DNA of 64,000 nt from Acidimicrobiales bacterium (GTDB taxonomy: Bacteria; Actinomycetota; Acidimicrobiia; Acidimicrobiales; Aldehydirespiratoraceae). Positions within the stretch are counted from its first letter, which is position 1. Every line of letters begins with the position of its first letter. The stretch spans positions 52,890-116,889 of the forward strand of contig JAJCXX010000006.1 in NCBI GenBank assembly GCA_029263195.1. The letters are read 5' to 3'. Below are positions 1 through 7,000 of this stretch, piece after piece. Both the position numbers and the translations under genes were made by a program. The notes beneath the pieces are model-generated. The model made no database searches. It saw only the letters and a list, made by a program, of their open reading frames with translations, and was not told where the DNA came from.

Positions 1-546
1 GCACCGTCAATCGACGCAACCGGTGACGACAGCGACGATGGTACGGATGGCGGATCGGCCGGCGCCACCGACCCGGGTGCTGCCCTGTTCGCTCTCAACT
101 GCTCGAGCTGCCACGGAGCCAATGGCGAGGGCGGCTCGGCTGATGCGCTGAATGTGTTCTTCGAAGATGATGAGCTGATCAGCGCGATCCAACGTGGTCC
201 GAGCGAGATGCCGAGATTCTCCGACCTGCTCAGCGAAGCAGAAATTCGACTGATTGCGGACTACGTCCATGAGCTCGAAGTGGGGCCCGATACGGCAGTC
301 GCCGGCGCTGTGGCGACACCCGGGCCGTCGGCGTCGATTACGCGGGGGCCGACCCAAGCTGACCTCGACGCAGCAGTGAGCCGCGCCGGGGCATCCGCCT
401 CCGGTCTCGACGACGGACCGGACTTCCCGTTCGGAGCGGCGGCAGGCATATTCGCCGCGATGGCCGTGTTGTTGGCGCTCTGGTTCGTCCTCGAGCGTCG
501 TTCCGGCACAAGTGCAGGTATCTCAGGCCTGGGAGGGTCGCAATGA
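1..546 (+). CDS. membrane-anchored c-type cytochrome (5' truncated)
   Basis: The reading frame is open from the first base, so the gene starts upstream of the window. A CxxCH haem c motif (CSSCH, bases 100-114) is followed about 40 residues later by a Met-Pro that can supply the distal haem ligand, which is the layout of a small class I cytochrome c. A low-complexity Ala/Gly/Thr linker then leads to one hydrophobic segment near the C-terminus, followed by a charged tail (LERRSG), so the haem domain should sit outside the membrane on a C-terminal anchor. The stop overlaps the start of the next cytochrome gene by 4 bases, indicating one operon. A role in respiratory electron transfer is inferred. 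The partner complex lies outside the window. Confidence 0.8.
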   Translation, partial: APSIDATGDDSDDGTDGGSAGATDPGAALFALNCSSCHGANGEGGSADALNVFFEDDELISAIQRGPSEMPRFSDLLSEAEIRLIADYVHELEVGPDTAVAGAVATPGPSASITRGPTQADLDAAVSRAGASASGLDDGPDFPFGAAAGIFAAMAVLLALWFVLERRSGTSAGISGLGGSQ

Positions 547-1724
547 CACCCACTAGACACAGATCTTTGTTCGGGACGATCACGGCTACGGCTACGGCCG
601 CAGCACTGGCTTTCTGGATGGGAACCGGTAGTGCCTCACCGGTATTGATGCAGGGCTACGCGGCACCTGTTCCTGCTTCATCGAGTCTGGATCTGTTCGG
701 TGGGCTGGCGCCCAATGCCGTCGGTGATTCGTTCTCCACGCCGACCGGGCAGGCTCTCACCGTCAACCCTCCCGGTGTCCTCTTGAACGATTCGGACCCC
801 GAAGGCGATCCTCTCGAAGCCGTGCTGAGTATCGGGCCGGGGAACGGTTCGTTGACGCTGCTTGGTGTCGGGGCGTTCGTCTACGATCCCACGTCCGGAT
901 TCACCGGAACCGACACCTTCCAATACGTGGCCAGTGATGGTCTGAGCGTGTCCTCCGCGGTAACGGTGACCGTGACAGTCGGTGGCGTCGGTCCAACGCC
1001 AACCACCGCACCGCCAACCACCGCGCCTCCGACGACCGCGCCTCCGACGACCGCGCCTCCCGTGACCACCGTCCCCACGCCTACCACGACACCTGCTGGT
1101 GGCGGAATCGACGGGGCGGCCCTCTATGCAGCGAGTTGTGCCGGTTGCCACGGAGCCAGTGGTGAAGGAGGGTTCGGTCCAGCCCTGGTTGGTGCAGGGT
1201 TGTCCGCCAACCAGATCATCACGGTTACGTCATCAGGCGCTGGAGTGATGCCAGGATTCGCCTCAAGTCTCTCAGGTCCCGAGATTCAAGCAATTACGGA
1301 CTTCCTGCTCGGGAACCCGTCGGGTGGCGGGACTCCTCCGCCGACCACGGTTCCGTCGGGTGGTGGTGGAACTCCTCCGCCGACTACGGTTCCGACGGTT
1401 TCGGGTCCGGCGGCGGTTTATGGGGCGTTCTGTGCGTCGTGTCATGGGGCTGATGGCAGCGGGACGGTTGCCGGTCCCGACATTGTTGGTGAGGGCGTTG
1501 GCGAGATTGTGTCGACTGTTCGTACTGGTGATGGGACGATGCCGGGGTTCCCGGTGGCGGCGATCAGTGATGCCGATTTGGTTGGTCTGGCCGACTATGT
1601 AGCGGGCGGTCTCGTGGCGGGTGGAGATGGCAGCGACAGCCACCACGACGACGATCACAGCGACCACGATGACGCCGACGACCATTCGGCGGTCGTACGA
1701 GACGACGACTCGGATCACGACTGA
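543..1724 (+). CDS. secreted dihaem cytochrome c with cadherin-like domain and His/Asp-rich tail
   Basis: This 393-residue protein has an N-terminal export signal (hydrophobic ATATAAALAFWMG stretch). Next comes a bacterial Ig/cadherin-like module at about residues 58-145, typical of tandem-95 type repeats (LLNDSDPEGD, FTGTDTFQYVASDG). A Pro/Thr linker follows, then two cytochrome c domains with CAGCH and CASCH haem motifs and downstream Met ligands (VMPGF, TMPGF), joined by another Pro/Thr/Gly linker. The last 30 or so residues are almost all Asp, His and Ser and could bind divalent metal. The gene overlaps the upstream membrane cytochrome by 4 bases. Codon choice in the second haem domain (about 1395-1620) is richer in GTT, GGT and GGG than its surroundings. 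It probably moves electrons at the cell surface. The exact partner is unknown. Confidence 0.78.
   Translation: MTPTRHRSLFGTITATATAAALAFWMGTGSASPVLMQGYAAPVPASSSLDLFGGLAPNAVGDSFSTPTGQALTVNPPGVLLNDSDPEGDPLEAVLSIGPGNGSLTLLGVGAFVYDPTSGFTGTDTFQYVASDGLSVSSAVTVTVTVGGVGPTPTTAPPTTAPPTTAPPTTAPPVTTVPTPTTTPAGGGIDGAALYAASCAGCHGASGEGGFGPALVGAGLSANQIITVTSSGAGVMPGFASSLSGPEIQAITDFLLGNPSGGGTPPPTTVPSGGGGTPPPTTVPTVSGPAAVYGAFCASCHGADGSGTVAGPDIVGEGVGEIVSTVRTGDGTMPGFPVAAISDADLVGLADYVAGGLVAGGDGSDSHHDDDHSDHDDADDHSAVVRDDDSDHD
999..1058 (+). repeat. 15-bp tandem repeat encoding PTTAP linker
   Basis: Four consecutive 15-base units encode Pro-Thr-Thr-Ala-Pro and form the linker between the cadherin-like module and the first haem domain. 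The last two units are identical and the first two differ at a few bases, as expected for slippage-prone linker DNA. Confidence 0.8.
1320..1394 (+). repeat. duplicated Gly/Pro/Thr linker
   Basis: Two near-identical units of 36 and 39 bases encode SGGGTPPPTTVP and SGGGGTPPPTTVP. They form the linker between the two haem domains and differ by one extra glycine codon and a few third-position changes. Confidence 0.75.
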
Positions 1725-1805
1725 CTCCACGGTCTCGCCGCACCAACGCGGTGCATAAGTCGTCCTGAATCTGACGAGCGCTGATTCTCGGTGCAAACTC
1801 CCTCC

Positions 1806-2570
1806 ATGGACGATCGAGGCGTAGCAATAGTCACGGGTGGCGCCCAAGGGATTGGCAGTAGTTGCGCGGCGGCGATGGCCGAGGCCGGATGGTCGGTCGT
1901 CGTGGCCGACCTCGACGAAGCCGGAGCGGCAGCCGTCGCGGCAAAGATGCAGGCCGACCATGGAGTCGAGTCGTTTGCTCACCGGGTCGATATCTCCAGG
2001 GCGGACGAGTGCGAGCGACTGGTCAGCGCCGCAGCCAATCGAATCGGCGAGCCGACAGTGCTGGTCAACTGTGCGGCCTACTACCGCGAATCCAGCGGAT
2101 TGGAGATGGAGGTTGAGGAGTGGGCCAAGGTGATCGACGTCGACCTCAACGGCACGTTCTATCTCTCGCAGGCGTTTGCCAGGTCGTTGGTCGCCGGCAA
2201 CCGGGCCGGATGCATCGTCAACATCGGGAGTGTCTCCTCGACCCACAGCATGTCGGGTAAGACTGCCTACGGAGCAGCCAAGGCTGCTGTCGACAGCATC
2301 ACCAGGTCGCTGGCTCTCGAATGGGGCCCCCTCGGTATTCGTGTCAACGCGGTTGCACCCAGTCACACGGCGACCGAGACGATCAAACGACTCGAGGAAC
2401 AAGGGCTTCTGGCCGTCGACCAGATTGTCGCCAGGATTCCTCTGGGTCGCCTGGCTGAACCGAGCGAGATTGCCGATGCCGTCGTATTCCTCTGCTCGGA
2501 CCAGGCCCGATTCATCACCGGGCAGGTGCTGGCAGTCGACGGTGGATACACCGCGAACGGAGCCTGGTGA
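1806..2570 (+). CDS. SDR family NAD(P)-dependent oxidoreductase
   Basis: This is a classical short-chain dehydrogenase/reductase of 254 residues. The cofactor motif TGGAQGIG is at residues 10-17, with Asp after beta-2 (VVVADLD) hinting at NAD preference. The NAG-like segment is NCAA near 88, and the active site is Ser in the GSVSS segment, Tyr155 and Lys159. The C-terminal signature FITGQVLAVDGGY is typical of FabG-like enzymes. ATG 1806 leaves a normal five-residue lead before the first strand; an in-frame GTG at 1791 is also possible, and neither has a clear ribosome binding site. The next gene overlaps it by 4 bases (GTGA), so the two are co-transcribed. The substrate cannot be told from sequence. 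Confidence 0.88.
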   Translation: MDDRGVAIVTGGAQGIGSSCAAAMAEAGWSVVVADLDEAGAAAVAAKMQADHGVESFAHRVDISRADECERLVSAAANRIGEPTVLVNCAAYYRESSGLEMEVEEWAKVIDVDLNGTFYLSQAFARSLVAGNRAGCIVNIGSVSSTHSMSGKTAYGAAKAAVDSITRSLALEWGPLGIRVNAVAPSHTATETIKRLEEQGLLAVDQIVARIPLGRLAEPSEIADAVVFLCSDQARFITGQVLAVDGGYTANGAW

Positions 2571-3220
2571 ACAACCCACCACAGATGGAACTCGTGGCCC
2601 ATCGATTCGGAAACGAAGCGCGCCGGGCCGTTGAGGGCGCCGCGATCGCCGACCTGATCGAGATCGACATTCATCTGTGGCGAGGTCGCCTCGAGGTAAG
2701 ACACGCCAAGCGTCTTTGGCTTCTCCAGCGCATGTGGGAACGCTGGCATCTGCTGGAGAGGGATACTCCGGTTCCGTCTCTCGAGGAAATTCTGGCCGTC
2801 CTCCCCCAGTCGACGCCTCTGCTGCTCGACCTCAAGGGCTGGAGACCGAAGATGGTCTCGATGGTTCAGTCGATCGTCGGTGAGGAACGGCCCATCGTCG
2901 TGTCGGCCCGGTCGTGGTGGTTGTTGAAGCGAGTCAAGGACCATGACGGGGTTCGCATACTCCGATCGGTCGGCGCCAATTGGCAACTGTGGCTGGTTCT
3001 TCGTTTGCGTCGGCCGGCTCGAGCCTCGGGCGTCGTGATCGATCAGCGACTGCTTCAGCCTGAAATTGCCCTCAGATTGCTCAAACGGTCGCCGATGATT
3101 TTCTCCTGGAACGTCGATTCGGAGGTTCGCGCCGTTGAGCTGGTCGACATGGGTGTCACCGGTCTGATCATCGACGACCCAGACCTGATCAGACTGTTGC
3201 ATAGCCGACCTCGACGTTGA
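2567..3220 (+). CDS. glycerophosphodiester phosphodiesterase-like protein
   Basis: The protein (217 residues, GTG start overlapping the SDR stop) has the GDPD barrel layout. An AHR near residue 12 is followed by N, an E-x-D pair (IEIDIH) near 32-36, a His in VRHAK, a Lys in LLLDLKG, and a late WNVD strand. These match the metal and catalytic positions of UgpQ-type enzymes that split glycerophosphodiesters into glycerol 3-phosphate and an alcohol. It is shorter than the usual 240-260 residues. The typical HRG reads HRF here, so activity is likely but not certain. No signal peptide is seen, so a cytoplasmic location is inferred. Confidence 0.72.
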   Translation: MNNPPQMELVAHRFGNEARRAVEGAAIADLIEIDIHLWRGRLEVRHAKRLWLLQRMWERWHLLERDTPVPSLEEILAVLPQSTPLLLDLKGWRPKMVSMVQSIVGEERPIVVSARSWWLLKRVKDHDGVRILRSVGANWQLWLVLRLRRPARASGVVIDQRLLQPEIALRLLKRSPMIFSWNVDSEVRAVELVDMGVTGLIIDDPDLIRLLHSRPRR

Positions 3221-3283
3221 TCGGTACGCATTCTCGGCCGATGGATTCATAGAATTCCAGGAGCGAGCGATCGAAGTTCAGAG

Positions 3284-3949
3284 GTGGCCGAGTTGCCCAA
3301 ACCGATCGTGGTTCCGGATCTCGCTTCGGTCGCGCGTCGATCCATCCCCAACGTTGTCATCGGCAAAGTAGTGCCGGTGGTGCTGTTCATCGGGCTACTC
3401 GAGATCGGAAACGCCACGTGGGCGCTCTTGGCGGCCCTCGCATGGTCGGGCGGAGCTGTGGGTTGCCAGATCATCAGAGGAAAGCGGGTGCCGGGCTTGG
3501 TACTCCTCAGTGCCTTGATGCTCGCGGCCAAGACGATCGCGGCGATCGCCAGCGGAAGTCTGTTCGTCTACTTCATCCCTCCGACCATCACCACCGCTTT
3601 GGTGGGCGTGGCGTTCTTCGTGTCGGTGCGATTCGGGTCGCCGCTGGCCGGTCGCCTCGCCGAGGACTTCTGCCCGTTCGACGACGAGACTCGCAGCCAC
3701 CCCGTCCTCTACGACTTCTTCATTCGGCTCTCGCTGGTGTGGGCGGCAACGAGCCTCATCAATGCAGCCATCACCCTCTGGGTGCTGCTGACCCAATCGA
3801 CGACCACATTCGTCGTGGTGAAATCCTTGCTCGGTCCGACCACAACGATCATCACACTCGCCATTGGCGCGGTGTGGTTCAAGATATTGCTTGCCCAGAG
3901 CGGCACCTCGCTTCAGTTCTCACCGGAGCAGGCCGCCTCCCTGCGGTAG
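3284..3949 (+). CDS. VC0807-like integral membrane protein
   Basis: This is a 221-residue protein with about five or six hydrophobic spans (for example VVPVVLFIGLLEIG, LLSALMLAAKTIAAIASG, LSLVWAATSLINAAITLWVLL). The pattern resembles the VC0807 group of small membrane proteins of unknown role, some members of which were once grouped with intracellular septation protein A. A GTG start at 3284 is used. The nearest purine-rich stretch lies about 20 bases upstream, so the start is uncertain. It follows the GDPD-like gene on the same strand after 63 bases. No function can be assigned. Confidence 0.55.
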   Translation: MAELPKPIVVPDLASVARRSIPNVVIGKVVPVVLFIGLLEIGNATWALLAALAWSGGAVGCQIIRGKRVPGLVLLSALMLAAKTIAAIASGSLFVYFIPPTITTALVGVAFFVSVRFGSPLAGRLAEDFCPFDDETRSHPVLYDFFIRLSLVWAATSLINAAITLWVLLTQSTTTFVVVKSLLGPTTTIITLAIGAVWFKILLAQSGTSLQFSPEQAASLR

Positions 3950-4030
3950 GGAAAGTCGCCGAAAGGCCGACTACCCAAACGAGAGTTGCACCTAGCCGAA
4001 TGGGGCATGGCAGCCCAACTCACGACCATT
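3945..4030 (+). ncRNA. candidate structured leader RNA upstream of the surface-protein gene
   Basis: Two hairpins follow the stop of the membrane protein gene. The first (3954-3972) pairs AGTC/GACT and GCC/GGC around a GAAA tetraloop with one bulge. The second has a perfect 6-bp base (GAGTTG 3983-3988 with CAACTC 4016-4021). It encloses CCTA, a small GCC/GGC stem, then ATGGCAGC. This CCUA-stem-A(U)GG(U/C)AGC order, next to a GNRA hairpin, recalls class I cyclic-di-GMP riboswitches, which often precede surface-protein genes. The canonical GCAAA-type segments are poor matches, so the family call is speculative. The hairpins could also simply terminate the upstream gene. Confidence 0.3.
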
Positions 4031-4054
4031 TAACGTGGCTACTCAGAGTGAGAA

Positions 4055-4074
4055 ACGTAGCAAACCCGCTACGT
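4055..4074. promoter_or_regulatory. 7-bp inverted repeat before the surface-protein gene
   Basis: ACGTAGC (4055-4061) and GCTACGT (4068-4074) form a perfect inverted repeat with a 6-base centre. It ends 22 bases before the ATG at 4097 and just upstream of its AGGGGTGG ribosome binding site. It could be an operator, or an RNA hairpin that masks the leader. Confidence 0.4.
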
Positions 4075-4096
4075 GGAGTGGTCAGGGGTGGCGACA

Positions 4097-7000
4097 ATGA
4101 ATACGTACTGGAACCCGCGACCAGCGCGGTACGCACTGATGCTGGCATTCATGCTCGTGGCGTCGTTGGTGGCCCCGATGCCACCGATCGGCGATGGCGG
4201 TGCCGCATCGGCTCTGGCTCCGACTGCGACCATCGGAGGATCGATCTGGGCCGGATCGAACGATGGAACCGGCCCGAACCTGACACCCGAACCGGCCGAC
4301 GCCATAGTCGGCGCCAGTGTGATGGTTCAGAATCAGCACTCGGGCGGTGCGTTCATCACCTACGGCACAGTCGTCGGCAACACCTGGACGGCCACCGTTC
4401 CGGCACCGGGCGACTACGTGGTGATGTTCAGCGCTCCGGGGTACGACCTCACCAGCCGCGAGTTCACGGTCCAAGAAGGTGACAGCCAGAGCAAAGACGC
4501 CTTCCTGGCACCGGCGCCGGTACCGACGGCGAGCCTGCTGTTCTACGCCTTCTACGACAACTACATCAACGGGGAGGACGACGCCCCGGACGATCCGGCG
4601 ATGAACGGCATCACCGTGACCGTCACCGACAAGGACGGAGTCGAGCTGGCTACCGGCCTCACTGGTAGCCAACGCACGATCACCCTCGCGGACGGGACGG
4701 TCAAGACGGAGACGGACGGCCTGTACTACTTCACCGGCCTACCCGCGGGCCAGGTCTTCGTATCGTCGGACGCCTCGACCGCCTGGTCCAGCCCTCAGCC
4801 CACCGACCCGGTCACCGCGGCTCCGCTCGGAGCGGGATGGGACGCGTCCACCGAGTTTCATCTCATGACCAGCGAAGAGGGCGGCACCACCTGGGAGTTG
4901 AGTCTCTATCCCGGTGATCCCGGAACCGAAATGGGGGGATACATGCTCTGGCATGGATACGTGGAAAGGCTCGGCCAGATCGGCTCACCGGGGAATCCGG
5001 TGCCGTTCAATCCGTTGTTGGCCGGTTCCATAAGCGGCACCATGCTGGACGCCGACGGCGGGGTGATCGATCCCCTGGAGCCCTTCCCGGTTCCAGGACA
5101 AGATCACCCCGGCGTCTCGCTCAACGTGACCGTGCCCGACGGGTTCGTGATCCTGTACACCGATACCGAAACCGTGCGAGTGCACGCGGTTGCCACGACA
5201 CTGGCTGATTCCAGCGGAAACTACGAGTTCGTCAACGTTCCGCCAGGGCCGTACAAGCTGTTCTTCTCCGACACCTCGATCGACTACGTGTGGATGCAAC
5301 GCCAGATCCGGGTGAGCCCGGCCCAGGAAGCCGTCGTGAACCCCCTTGTTCCACGGTTCTTCGCGAGGGCCCAGGGATACGTGTACGACGACTCGACCGG
5401 GTTGCCCATCGCCGGCGCTGTAGTGCACATCCGTTTCAAGAGTGGCGCCATCGAGATGACCACCCAAACCGATGCCGACGGTTGGTACAACTTCGACGAT
5501 CTGCCTGAGATCGAGGTACTCGGACACGTCGATGTGGAGCCGCCGGTTGGCTATCGCGGAGCCATCAAGACCGAGACGTTCTATCCGGGCGGCACCAACC
5601 CGAGCCACCCCAACTACGCGCTGCGTCCACCCATCGATGTGACCTCCAACTCGATGAACCGCTACCTCCAGTGGTACACGGCCAACTACCGGGCGGATTT
5701 CCATCTGGAACCAGTCCCGGCTTCCACGGGCGACATCGCCGGCTTCGTCTGGAACGAGAACCTCGCGTCGGGCACATGGACGGTGGATGGCGTCTACCAG
5801 CCGACGGACGAGAGAACCTTGCACGGAGTGACCGTCGAACTCTGGAATTCCGCGGGGACGACACTGCTCGACTCGACCACCACCGGAAAGGTCAACCAGA
5901 CCGACCTCGAGGCTCAGGGCTGGATGCCGGCGTACACGATGCCCATCGACGAGTTCGGCGGCGTGTTCGCCGGACCAATGCCAGGGTTCTATGAGTTCCG
6001 CGACCTGGCACCCGGCAACTACGAGCTGCGCATGATTCTTCCCGACGGCTACTCGGCATCCCCAGTCGGATCGGACACCATCGCGGTCACGGTGTCGATC
6101 GGCGCACAAATCGAGGAGAACTTCGGGGCCAACACCATGGTCCCTCAAGCCGGTGAAATCGAGGGCGGTGTCTTCGACGACGTCTTCGTGGACAACAACT
6201 CCCTCAGTCTCCTGTTCCTCGAAAAGGCCGGGATTCCAGGCGCTCCGGTCGGCGTGTACGACCACCTCGGCTACTTCCTCGGCTCGGGCGTCATGGGCAA
6301 TCCGCTCTGCTACAGCGGTTCGCCCCCCGGCTCCTGTCCGGTAGGCGAAACTCCTGTGCAGAAGCCGGAGATCGAGAGGCGCTTCGCTCCGGGTGTTCAC
6401 ATTTTCATGGGCAACGACCCGTCTCTACCGGGCCACAACAGGGACTATCTACCCATGTCGCTGGCCTATGAGTTCGGTCAGGGTCAATTCAAGTTCGAAG
6501 CCGACTGGTCTCTGATGCCCACGGCAGCCCTCGGGCTCGGAGGGGCGATGCTCGGGGATGCCCCCATCGTCCCGGCCAACAGTCCGGTGATCTCCACCGG
6601 GTCGACACCCGGCTCGGTTGCGGCTGGTGGCACCCTGGTGATCGCCGGGTCGTTCTTCGGCTCGACGAAGGACCACGGCACAGTATCGATCTCAGGCAAG
6701 CAGATGGAGGTTGTGAGCTGGTCCGACACCGAGATCGTGGTGAGTATCCCGCTCGATGCGGAAAGCGGACCGCTCCTGGTCTCCACCACGACCGGCGTGT
6801 CCAACGGCGTTCCGACAACCGTCACTGCGGCGCTGGTGCCAGCGGCATTCAGCGCCATGTCCGTCCCGGCGGCGGCGATCGACGTGTATGTCGACGCATC
6901 CAACGCTGGGCCGGCCGACGGATCCGCCGCCAAGCCGTGGCCGACCATCGGCGACGCCCTGGACAATCTGCCAATCGGATCGCTGCCCGGCACCACTCGC

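Noticed and set aside
999..1058. Short repeats as a CRISPR array
   Set aside because: The units are contiguous, 15 bases long and coding, with no spacers; they encode a Pro/Thr linker.
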